Assembly (NCBI GenBank): GCA_903813345.2
Contig: CAIIXF020000001.1
Span: 2,232,001-2,296,000 of the forward strand
DNA length: 64,000 nucleotides
Origin: Owenia fusiformis
Taxonomy: Eukaryota; Annelida; Polychaeta; Sabellida; Oweniidae
Direction: 5' to 3'
Below the pieces are notes generated by a model. It worked only from the letters and a program-made list of their open reading frames with translations. It was not told where the DNA came from and ran no database searches. The translations under genes and the position numbers were made by a program. Shown one piece after another: positions 1-12,800 of the stretch (the first letter of the stretch is position 1; each line of letters begins with the position of its first letter).

Positions 1-204
1 ACTGCAAATAGAATATAAAACATTGGCTTTTTTGAAAAAAGAAATGTTTCAAATATGTCATCAAGAGATCCATAGCTGCACAACTGTCGATGGCAATCAC
101 TTTTCACTTTTGGCAATTAACTTTGAAAAAAATTATTTATTGGGCAATGGTCTGTTAAATTGGGCAATCATGTTTTCAAACTGTAATGAACCTTGACATC
201 TTAC

Positions 205-3200
205 CTAGTAAAGAACCTCTGATGAACTTCCTCATTGCAGGCTTAGTTGGCATGAAGCGATACTTGCAGCCAAATATACTCAGCTTCGTGTAATGATCCC
301 CGAGGAACTTGAACGCTCGGAACCTGTCCCCGCAGAGGTAGCAAAAATCTGTCTTACATTTGGAACATGTCATATGGTCGCACCCCATTGATCGCTGGAT
401 AAAGATCTGTAATAAAAGAAGGTTAATGGTGGATTAAAATAATGTTTTTTAAAAATAAACATAAAGTGGGTCTATTTTTGAAAGAAAAACCCTATATGTA
501 GGTCCATTTTTAGAGAAAAAAATCCCCCCCTCCCCCCGGGAGTACAGCACCTTAAGCAGTGTGAAAAATGTCTGAAGACATGAAATCATTACCGACAGAG
601 AATCAGCATTCAGTATGCTGTTATTGGCTAAAAGTAATCAGATTTCTAGATCATTTACTTACATTACACCGTGGACATTGCTGCGCATTACGTTGACCAA
701 AATGTTGTTCCTTTGCCCAACTTTTCAGCAGTCTCTCTCCTTTCCTATAATACAAATGAAATGTTAATTTATAATAGCAGCAAAAGATCTGTCAATGACA
801 TATCTGATTAAATACAGACAAAAATGGTGTCCAAAAATGAAAAAGTCATTGTACTGAAGTAATAAAGGGCTAGATATTAATTTACAATTATTTGGGAGAA
901 GAGTGCCCATGTTTATTTAGCAAAAACATTATATTTTGACTTGGGCACTGATGAGGCTTAAAGTTACAATATCTTTTTAAGTAAAACAAAATATCAGAAC
1001 AATTAAACATGAGCCATAAGAAACTATTTGCCCCTACTTGTAATTAAACTAGATGTCCCAGTCAAAAAGCATGCCACAATAGTTCAAATGACAAAATAGC
1101 ATGACATGCATTCTTAATACTGCTCATAAAAGTGAAACATATGAATTGGGCATTATTGTCTTATAAACAGACTTTATATTATCATGTTTCCAATTTTTCA
1201 AAATAATAATGTTTACTATATCTTTCTCCATATGGTATTATGTTCTGGGTATCTTTTGTTCATGTTTCTTTATCATAGTTGAACTATTTTGCAGACTTTT
1301 GGTTCATATAATCATTCATTATATGTTTTTCTTCTGCTGTTGCTCATTTACCCCCCCCCCTCCCTTCCCCCTTGTTTGTTGCGGATCAGTATGCCTCTCT
1401 GGGTGTGCCTCTTATTTCCTTAGCATTTAAACGAGTTCTCAATTTAAAACTTATTTTGACAGTGCTATCTATTGTTTGAAAAATCATGAAAAATTGGCAT
1501 ATTTTACCAACTAATTGCAAACGTGAGAAAGTGAAAATGTGCCAGGGGAGAACATTGTATATATATATATACGTATACTCCAACATGTACAGAGATCAAG
1601 TAACCCTATCAAGAGTTTAAAAGATACTTCACATAGGTACTAATCAGACAGGTAATCAGAGTTCAAACATAAATGATATTTGATAACAAGGATGTACTGT
1701 ATAATCCAATTCTATCATTAACTTTGAACCACATATATTTTGATTGATCTACCTGTACATGACATGAAGATCCTGGTGCAAGAAGCCAACAGCAAACATA
1801 ATGTTTGTTTACCTTTCATCATTGATTTATTCGTACAATCCCCTCCTCCTTTATGGCTTTTACCCTTTGGAATACCTTGACTCAATCTAATATATGACTC
1901 TTTATTTTGGAGATAATTTTTTTTTATCTCCAGATCAAACATCCAACAATGATCAATTAATATTCAATCATCAAGAGCAGGTCATTGACCCTCCCTCCCA
2001 ACCCCTCCGCCTTGTACATGATACTTAGACAATCAGAGCACTCAGAGATTTTCCGTTTACGTAGCCAATTTTACTCCAACTTGTAAATTCCCCAGTGTAA
2101 GTATACAGGTAAAAGGAGGGGGGGGGGTCAGTGACTCACTCCCTGCATATCAGATTAAAAAACAAAACACTAAGATCACATGCCTGACTGCACATTCAAC
2201 TCCCATAAAAACTTCACCATTAAAATATCATTTGAGATCATCAAATTTTGAGAGGGCAGTGTACTTAGACAAAGAGGATTCAGGGTACTTACCTGTAACC
2301 CTTGCAAGATAAGTCTGTGTGCCAAGGCGCCTGGCAAAGAAAACACCAACAAAGAGCGCACTCCTTGCATGTAACTGGAATACCCTTATGGACTTTGATT
2401 TTGCTCTTATCTTCGAGTTTATGTTTCTCCAACTCCATTATTTCGCTACATCTTGGACATGTCTTTATATGCGCTTCCTTGTTCGCATTTACTAAAAACT
2501 TGTGAAATTTATCTTTCATCTCAGTTTCAAGATGAAATGTTATCTCATCTCTATGGATGTAAGTATCACATACAAAATTGGGGCATTCAATTTTCACTAT
2601 ACCCTCGGAGACTTGGGTGACAAAATATTGTTTGACACAGTCGGAACATACTGCTAATGAACAACAAGGTCTCAAGCTTAGTGTTTTAGACTCCAAACAA
2701 ACACTGCATTCTGTATACTTTTCATCACCCACGGGGTAAGTAGGAAGAGGCCGATCAGCAGGTTCATTGTCCAAGAAATCGTCAAACATCCTCACTGTAG
2801 GAAGTGAGTTGTTGTCGATCATCCGTTGGATTCTTTCATTGATGTGATGTCTTTGAACATTGTTAGGTTCCATTCCTTGGAGCATTTGCTCAAAGAAACG
2901 GAGATCATCTGTATTTGGATAAGCATCTTGACCATCAGGCAATTCTTCGATATCACTTGTACTGTTTGTCCGTCGTCTCATTTTAGGGGACGCTGTGGAA
3001 TCATCTGATAAGCATAATGACACCATTCCAATACTTGCTATTGAACTAAAGCTACTAGATGTCAAATCTCGGCTGGAAGATCGTGACAGAGGTGGAGTTG
3101 ACACTGTGACATCAGAAAAGGGCGAAGCCAGAACTGTTCGATCATATGGTGCTGTGTCTTTATTAGGAAATGCGTTCGATTCTTGTTCTTCATGTAAGTC

Positions 3201-3218
3201 AATGTCACTAGAAGCCAT
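205..3218 (-). CDS. RNF217: RNF217-like RBR E3 ubiquitin ligase (5' part, three exons)
   Basis: Coding exons on the minus strand are 3218-2293, 744-663 and 406-205, joined at GT-AG junctions with phases that fit (926, 82 and 202 nt); the gene continues off the left edge. The first exon has a low-complexity Ser/Thr-rich N-terminus (residues 1-90), then RING1 (about 171-217, starting CSVC) and the IBR zinc region (about 237-305, with CPRC and CWCFLC). Exons 2-3 complete RING2 with CPRC (332-335), then GCDHMTC, whose first Cys (345) aligns with the catalytic cysteine that takes ubiquitin from the E2 in RBR ligases. The stretch after it (FLGDH, SIFGCKYR) is typical of RNF217 rather than RNF144. 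The C-terminal membrane segment known in the family would lie outside. I chose the ATG at 3218; an in-frame ATG lies 8 codons upstream (3242). Confidence 0.88.
745..2292 (-). other. RNF217-like intron 1
   Basis: Contains a C-rich tract (1351-1372), a TATATA run (1556-1572) and a G-run (2116-2127). The word AAAATCATGAAAAATTGGCA (about 1480-1500) recurs at 47455-47475. No additional exon or bounded element is seen. Confidence 0.35.
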
Positions 3219-3818
3219 ATTGTAATCAGCAATACAATTCAAAAGCAGTTATCCCTTCTTTCTAAAGCAAACCAGGAATTTTTTTCTCCTTTGCAGCCTG
3301 ACAATTGTTTTGTTATTGTCTTGATTTGAGGTCATTTTGAGAGGTCATATATCTTACTCGAGTCTCTAGAATATAGAGAAGGCTTTGGACCGAAGTAACA
3401 TATATCCCACCTTCAAAAACATCCTTCCAATCTCCTGAAATGTTCAAAAACCTGTCTATTTGAAGTCCGAAGGTTTTACGCTTACTCCTACATATTTCTA
3501 TGTAACAGAATTGACGTCAACCTACAATATTCCGTAATTGTTTGCGATATTTTTATTGATTGTGTCATCAAGATGGTGGTTAAATACCCTGTTCTATTTT
3601 TAGCATGATTGGCATCTCAAGAAACAGCTGATTGGCTAATCATAATGTACCTAGTTTGTGATTGGTTATTTTGGGGGAATCCCAGAGGGGAATCTCTTTA
3701 ACCACGTGACCAAGCACTTGTCTGTTTGTACATCCGGTTTATTTAAAAATTAACAAAATTTGTAGTTTTTTCTTCTTTATAGTAGAATTAGACTCAACGA
3801 AGGAGACCAAAAAGTAAG
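3219..3818. promoter_or_regulatory. Head-to-head promoter region of RNF217-like and PREP genes
   Basis: The two start codons diverge and are only 600 bp apart. Between them lie a perfect CRE-type palindrome TGACGTCA (3512-3519), a CACGTG E-box (3703-3708) and three ATTGG sequences, i.e. inverted CCAAT boxes (3607, 3631, 3661). No TATA box is obvious next to either start. This arrangement is what a shared bidirectional promoter would look like; transcription starts are not visible from sequence. Confidence 0.5.
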
Positions 3819-6800
3819 ATGACCTTCCAATACCCTCAGGCACGGCGTGATGAAACGGTTGTTGAAGATTACCATGGAACAAAGGTATTTTTTAACAAAT
3901 TCAACATTAGGAATTTTGACAATGACAAGGCAACTTTCTTGTAAAATAGAGTCTAGCATTGGCTTTCTCTTGAAAAACCATGGTAGTTGGCCTCACATAG
4001 GAAATAAGCATTGGAGGAAGTCAGTTCCCTCCTCTTTTTATATACTTTGACATTACCTTTTTCCACAGGGAATCGCATGGAGTGTCGGGCTAGACTGTAT
4101 CCTTCGTCTGAATAAATATTATATTCGGTCTGTTGGATACATACTAAGTGTCGGGCAGAGCCCTTGTGAGTCTTCAAAGTGTCAATCTTTAGAAAGGGAT
4201 ATCGGAAAATGACCTGTGCAGAAAAATAAATTTAAAAATTTTAAGCTAAAAATAAGTTGAATCATTCCTATAAGCTACATACACATCTCTTGAAACCCCA
4301 TGGTTCAACATATAGAATTATCGAGGGAAAAAATAATGGAAGCAATCCATTGACTAGTTACTCAGAAATGTAGACGAGTTCTTCGAAATGATATAACGTG
4401 AAATTTCTGCAATTTTCGAAATTTTAAAATGAAGTACATTTCAGTCTATAGCTTTCTTAATATACACTCACCATTAAAATATGCATAGCCCATGAAATAT
4501 GTTCGTTCACGGGGTTCTTCTTTAATGACGCTTCCCTATGGTTACACGTTTATCACAAATAACATCTCAGAACAACTGCCACTTGTGGATATGTGATGAA
4601 ATAAAATTTTCTTGACTAATTTTAAGAAATGGCCAGCAACCGGATATGAATAATGATCTGCATTTTCAGGTGTCACTACAGTAAATATCACTAATGTTTG
4701 TACATATGTACTGTATATATGCAGGATGAAATCAATTGCATCCCAAGGCCCATATCCAGGGGGAGCAGAGGGAGCGGCCCCCTGGCCAGAAATTCAAAAT
4801 CATGCAGTTTTTCACCATTCTGAGCACTTTTTCGCATGCATTTTTCCAAAAACTGTCAACAATCTCCTTCCCTTGGTAAAAGCTCCCCCTTGGTAAAACC
4901 ACTCCCCCCAGGTAAATCCTGGCTAAGGCCCTGCATCCCCATTAAAAGTCAATGGCACCCTTAAACTAGACATTGGGATTGCTTGTTTGCATTAATTATC
5001 CCAACGAACGAAGTTCGGTAGGGATATAGTGAAGCCCTCCGTCTGTCCGTCCGTCAGTCAGTCAGTCCGTCCGGAAGATAACTCAAATACTAGTTGACGG
5101 ATTTTCTTCATATTTAGTGGAATGATGTATATTGGTGAATAGTTTTACGCAAAAAAATTTTTTTCCAAGATGGCCGCCACTTTAAAAATGACGGGACTTT
5201 TTCGCAAAAATCATAAATTTTTCATTCTAAACTAAAGTAATTAATATTATTGTTTGAAATTTTGGTAGTACATTCGCAACATCTATCTATTTCACATATA
5301 TTCCGTGTTTGTCATCCTGACCCCCAGGGGCCGTGTATGGGGGGTCAGGAAAACAGAAATTTTCGCTAATTTTTAGATCTTTCTGAAGTATAGCTTTATT
5401 ATACTCAAATGAAAGGCAATTAAGAGTAGATTGCAAATATTGTATCTTTTTTTCTGATTCGAGCCTCGTATAATTCAAAATGGCCGTCTAATGTACGATT
5501 TCGCAATAATTTTTCGATCCCTTCAAAGTATGGCTATATTATACTCAAATTAAATGATGTAATGAGTATAATTGATTGGAATTCGATAATTGATATTTTG
5601 TTTCTTGGGATTTGCTACTCCGTGGAGTTGCCATTATCTAGTTATATTATTCATATCGATTAGAAACTTCAACCAAGGTCTGATATTGTCTTTGTCAACC
5701 ATGTTTATTTAGATCCTGCAAGGATGTCTATCTCGATAGACAAGTCACATCCTTGGTTACTATAAGACTTCATTAATTAGAATATGTCCAATGATTTGGA
5801 CCATTGCTAAATCCTGAACCAAAGCAGCATTAAAACTGATATTACTTCCCAATGTTGCAGGTACAAGACCCATACCGCTGGCTGGAGGATCCTGATTCTG
5901 AAGAGACAAAGAAATTTGTTGATGATCAAAATGATGTTACCGTGCCATTTATTAAGCAATGTTCATTGAGTGGTAAATTAAATGAGAGGTAAGTTGCATG
6001 GAAAGTTAATATGAGATTGTCAATCATTTCAGATCATTTGGATATGCGATACATAGCTTAATATTACATGTAGTTGACTCTTTTGGAGCCCAGACATAAG
6101 TTTCTGATATCTGTATGTAAAATATTAAGCACTTACTTTGATTTTTTTGTGATTCAGCGTTTATCTTAACAAGTCTGAACATTCTTTTACTTTACCACTC
6201 AGACTGAGAGGATCTCGCGAAAAGTGTGTATACTCAGTTAGCCTTTAGACAATTTTTTATTTCCTTGCCATAGTTTTCTCAAATAAGTTCAGTAAAGCCA
6301 ACCATAGCAATGTGAATACTCTCTGTGCACAATGCTAGCTACTACTGCAGAACCTATTAACCAGTACATCACACTTTTCTCTGAGAGCCTCCTTCCTCAG
6401 ATTGCTTCATTTCCATGAGACACTTTATCCTTACTGGGGTTGTGGCAGGCAGGTTTTGGGTTGGGACTGGGGCATGGGTGACTAGACAAGGGGTCGGATA
6501 GACCTAATACAACAATGGAGGGTGACTATTGGCCTATTCAACCATCTACATATACTTAAACAACCTAAATGCCGACAAAATAGAATTCCAATAACTAGAG
6601 ACTTGCTCTTTTTTGAATTGATCAAACCCCCCCTCGTGATGTATATGCTCTTATATGCATACCTGAGATTCTTCGACATATCATATGTGATCTATGGGAT
6701 TTTACTATTGTTGTATCTGGTCAGTTGCATAACAACTTGTCTTTTCCTTCCACTGTTGATAATATACCATATAAATCAGCATCTCAAATACATTGTGAGT

Positions 6801-9800
6801 CCCTACTCCCTATGTTTGACCTTAAAAGTTCTAGCAACCAGTTGTGTTGTACCTGGAATTTGCATATTAACATTTGCTCCAAACCTGAAAATGTTATTAC
6901 TTCTTATAGCAGGAGATGTCCATCCTAATCCAGGTCCGAACAATCTTTCATTTTTGTTTTCCAATATAAATAGCCTCTCAGCAAATGGGGGTACTCGATT
7001 TGACTCTTTGAAACTAAGAATAAATGAACTAAGTCCAAGCATTATTGGCCTTTGTGAGGCTGGAATTTCCAAATCCAAAATGGATTCGGGTGATTTTGAC
7101 ATTAATAATTATAATGTTTTTTACAGTGAAAGAGGTAGAGGTCTGGTAATTTATACTCATAAAACCCTAGTGACAAAAATCTCTAATGACTTTATCATAG
7201 ATGGGCTTGACATCCTGTTAGTAACTGTTATTGTGAACCATAAACGAATTTTATTTGGCACTTGCTACAGGTCACCCAGTCAGAATGCAACAGAAACAAG
7301 AAATTATTTTTCATTATTGGAAACTCAACTTGATCAAATAGTAACATCTCAGCCGGCCTTTGACCATGTCATACTGATGGGTGACCTGAATGCAAAACAT
7401 TCAATCTGGTATGATAATGATGACATAAACTTAGCAGGAACTAAACTCTTAGAAACCATAGATAACCAAGACTTTGTACAACTTGTTAGTGAACCAACTA
7501 GAATAACTGATCACTCCAAATCCTGCATTGATCATATTTTGACCGATTCTCCAGATATTTTTGACAACTGGGATGTCACTGATCCCATTGAAAAAACCGA
7601 CCACAGCACAATTGTAGCTCAAATTAAAGTTGGTGTGACTAAGTCCAAGCCTATTAAAAAAACCATTTGGAAATACCATGAAGCTAATCTTGAAACTTTG
7701 AATGATGCAATTAGAAATACCGAATGGACAGATATTATCGATAGAAACATAGACTTGGACTTAGCTACCTCTAACTTTATTGAAAAACTCTCGGACATAT
7801 ACAAATCCAAAATTCCAAATAAAATCATCACAGTAAGGTCAAATGACCAGCCATGGTTCAATAATAATCTTAAACGTGAAATATCAAAAAAGAAAGTTTT
7901 ATATAAGAAATTTTCAAAAGCTCCTAATCAAGTTAACAAATTCAATTATAATCAACAAGCTTCTAAAGTTTCCCAACTAATTGAACAAGCCAAAGAGGCA
8001 CATGAACTCAAAACTATCTCATCAATTGACCAACTCAATAAATCTGATAAAAACTATTGGAGGTTAATTAAATCATTCCTTGGTAACAATTTACATAAAA
8101 ATGATATTTCTAGTATCTATGATGATGTCTCTGGACACGACTTATCTAACAACCTTGATATAGCTAACCGATTTATGAGTTTCTTTGCCTCAAAAAATCA
8201 TACTGATGCAACTTTTGATCAATTGCCCCATTTCCCAATTAGGACTAATTCTCTACTCATTTCCGCCCAGACCGATCAATTTGAGGTAATGAAAATAATT
8301 TTGTCCTTAGACACCTCAAAGGCATGTGGCCCAGATAACATCACAAACAAAATGTTGAATTTGACAGCCCATACCATTTCAAAACCTTTAGCCAACTTAT
8401 TCAACAAACTTTTATCAAAGTGTACCTACCCTGATATCTGGAAAATTGGAAATGTTTGCCCAATTTTTAAGAAGAATGACAAATCAAACATCAACAATTA
8501 TAGACCTATCACTCTTTTAAGCTGTATCTCTAAAGTATTTGAAAAAGTTTTAGCTGATCGAATCAGGAAGCATTTAATTGACAATAATCTTCTTTTCAAA
8601 CATCAGTCCGGATTCTTACCAGGTCATAGTACTATTCATCAACTTTTATCGATTGAACATCTTCTTCAGAGCACATTTGAACAAGGAAAAGCTTCCAAAA
8701 CAATTTTTCTAGATATAGCGGCTGCATTTGACAGAGTACCACATAAGCTACTACTTCATAAACTTTCAGCATATGGCTTCCAAGGGCAAATTCAAAAAAT
8801 TATCAAATCTTACCTTACTAACAGAAAAATTGCTGTACAGATATCTGGGAAACTTTCAAATTATTCTGAAAATGACTTTATCAATTGTGGTGTCCCCCAG
8901 GGCTCAATACTTGGGCCAATATTATTTCTCCTATACATTAATGACCTTCCAGACAATCTGGAGGGGCATTGCTATATTTATGCGGATGACACTTCTCTAC
9001 ATCATCCTTTTGACCCTAAGCATCCACAAGAAGTAGATGCAATAGCCAGATCTAACCTAATTAAAATTGAAAAATGGTCTGACACCTGGAAATTGGAGTT
9101 TAAACCTGAAAAGAGTTCTGAAATGATATTCCACTCATCCAGATCTAAAGTCGATAATGTTTCTGTTTCAAAGTTAAACAATGTTGAAATTACCAGAGAT
9201 CACGAGCACAAACATCTGGGATTTACTTTTGACCCAAGCTTATCATATGACAAGCATATTGGAGAAATCACATCAAAAATACGAAAAATGTTGAACCCTT
9301 TAAAGAAACTTAAATATAAGTTAGGTAGTAAGCATCTAGAAACCATATTTAAGTCCTTTATTTTACCCCATTTTGACTATGGTGCTATCATGTACAGCAC
9401 AGCCTCAAAGTTCCTATTACAACGACTCGACAGTCTTTATTATAAAGCTGCACTTTATTGTTCTGGGTGTATCCAAGGGAGCAGTTCAAAAAAGGTTTTA
9501 AACCTACTCAATTGGCCAACTCTTGAATCAAGACGCAGTATCCAGATTAACAACTTTATGTTCAAAATTGTAAATGGTACAAGTCCTCCCTATGTAACTG
9601 ATATTTTTGACAAATTTAGAAACCATGCAAACAGAGTATTGAGATATAATGAAGCATTTAAAATGCCCATTAGATGCTCAAATAGATTCTCCACCTCAGC
9701 AATACCAGCTGCAATTTCAAATTGGATCAATCTTCCACCTGCTATTAAATCTAAGAATACTCTTTCGAATTTTAAAAAACACCAAAGAGTACATTTCCAA

Positions 9801-12800
9801 AAAACGCCCTCGTTTTTGTCAACAAGCCAGCTTAATCTAACAAGGGTTCAAGAAATAGTTCTCAATAAAGTGAGAGCTGACCTATACTTCAAAGCCCAGT
9901 TCTACGCTCACAACTTTCAGTCTATTGACAGTCCTAATTGCACTTGTGGAAAACCACAAACTCTGAAACATTTTCTCTTTCAATGTGACTTACTTACTAT
10001 ACAAAGACAGCAATTCATGGACAAACTCACTGATCTCGAACCAAACATCTTCAGTCATAATCTCTCTCAAACTGATTTCATAGCTATTTTGAAAACAGGA
10101 ATTCCCAAATTAAACATAGATGCAAATTCCCAAATACTACTTCTCATTGTTAATTTTATCAAAGACAATAGCTAATTCCCTCCTTCTTATCCATCTCTAG
10201 TATCCTCAAGTCCCGTCACACCTGCCCTAGTCCAAGACCCTGCCTGCTCTGCCACTTCTACTTCCACCTGCCCCCTATTCTTATATAATGCCATTGTGGC
10301 GATTTAAGAATTTACATGTCTGTATTTACATTTTTTGTATTCTATTGAAATAAATTTAATAATAATAAAAATTTGGATATTGTCAAGGAAGGTTAATATG
10401 TGTTCATGTATTCCTCCCCATTTATGAAATTGAACATTTTTGATACTCTAAATTAAAGAGAGAATCAGATATAGCGAGCAGGCTAAACAAAAAATTGTTT
10501 CAATTTTAGAATATTTTTGGCTCATGTCATTCCTTGTCATGTCTATTTTCTAAAAATCATAAAAGTGCATACCTTATTCCAGGTAAACTAAAGATTTTTA
10601 CAATAATGTTTTATTTTTCTATAAGAATGGTAAATATTTGGGAGAATTTAAACATTTTTCACTCATTTTTGCACTTTGAATCGTTAATAACTTCACCAAT
10701 TTATAACATATTGTGAATCTTTTGGGAGATATTGTATTTGATATTATAAGGAATAGATTGGTAGGTCAATTATACATGTTCCTTGTAATTTTGTCACCCT
10801 CTATAGATCAGATTCTGCCTTTAAATCTTAACTTCCAGTTAAAAAATTACCCTGAGATTATGAGGATTTATCCCCTCCCCCATTGATGTATTGACTATGT
10901 CTGTAATCATGCCATTTATTTCACTTGTAGTATCAAGGCATTATGGGACTATCCGAAATACTCATGTACATCTAAACATGGCGATCGCTATTTCTACTAC
11001 CACAATTCAGGTCTACAGAACCAAAGGTATGTCAATTCAAGATATTTAAAGGCTCCATGTAAAGCTTTAAACACTTTACTCATACCCAACATAATCTAAT
11101 AGCCTCCAAATGTATCCTTGTTGTATCCTTAAAACCAAATGTTCTTGTTTTGTCAAAGTGTGAAAATAAACAATGCAATTGTTTTACAGCGTGCTCTATG
11201 TGCAAGACTCCCTTGATGGTGAGCCTCGGGAGTTCCTTGATCCCAACAAGCTCAGCGAGGATGGAACAATCTCACTCAGTGGTACAGCTTTCTCAGAGAA
11301 TGGCGATTACTTTGCATATGGTTTAAGTGAGAGTGGATCAGATTGGGTTACTATAAAGGTAAGCATATATCTTCTTCCTATGCCAAATAAATGCAACATT
11401 GGATTATTGCTGTAGTATTGATTTATAGTAGAATATGTTACCATTTAATATATTATAGCTAGCTTTTTTAGCTATACTCATGTACATTATATTTGTGGTA
11501 ATGCAATTAATAAATAACGTGTTAGTTAATATAAATCGTCTTATTATGCCATGATTATGATACAACATATACTCTATGCAAATAGTAACAACTTTGTTAT
11601 TACACTTTACTGTACATAAAATATATTTTACTTGATATCCCTCATGTTTTATGTTGGTATTCCTTGTTATTCTGACTTTAAGAATTCAGTCCAATATCGA
11701 AAAGTTTTAGTTTCATGTGTTAAAACAGATCGACTCAGTTCAGATTTCTATTTTTGTCTCTATGTACAATATATTTTATACTTTCATTATAATTACACTA
11801 TTCTATTTATACAATGAATTATAAAGTTACTGTATTCTAAGTACAATATTTATTTTCTAATTTGCAGTTCAAGGAAGTTGCCTCTGGCAAGGATCTCCCA
11901 GATGTACTCAAGAGAGTAAAGTTCTCCAGCATGGCCTGGACGCATGACCATAAGGGCATTTTCTACAATGTATGTACATCTTTCATGGCAGTGTCATTCT
12001 ACTTAAAATATCTCTTTTCTTTGTACACATGAATATTCATTTTTGATGTTATTCCATCAAGGGGTCTCTAATTTTTTGGTGGATGGAGCCTAGGTGGTGC
12101 TTGAGAATTTGGGCAAAGATTAAAAAGAAATACTTTTGCCAAGCTTTACCACATCTGAGAAATTAATTAAAAAGTTTATTTTGAGATAACATAGATAAGA
12201 ATCTTTCTATTTCTGTGGATTTGGGAGTTTTTGATTTTAGGGATTAAATCTGGCGATCGATTGGTTAAAATCTTTTTTGACTGGTTGTTCACATGCTTTT
12301 AAATTTAATTTTCTCCAGTGTTACCCAGAGACTGTACAGGAAGGCAAAAGTGATGGAACGGAGACAACCACAAATGTGAACCAGAAACTGTTCTATCATC
12401 GTCTTGGAGAGGACCAATCAAAAGATACTTTATGTGGGGAGTTTCTAGATCACCCTAAATGGATGATGTGAGTTAACATTGTTATTTTGTCACTAAAAGG
12501 TTTTTGAAATAATTTGTCTTTAAGAATTTTCTGACTGTTTTCTGAGCTTCTGTTTGACTTTGATATTTGTAGTTATTCCAAAGATATGAAATTCAAGTAG
12601 GAATGTAGAGAAGCAACTTGTCCATGTGTCTATGAGTTCCTTTATTCAAGCCATAACTCAAATGCCTGTTGACAGATTAGGTTCAAATGTACAGCCTGAT
12701 ACCTTATGAAAATAGGACCTTTGCCCAAGAAAGAATTTCCATTATGGCTGTTCATCATTTTTCGGATTTGGTTGAAATTGCCTTTTTAGGGGCATAGAAT

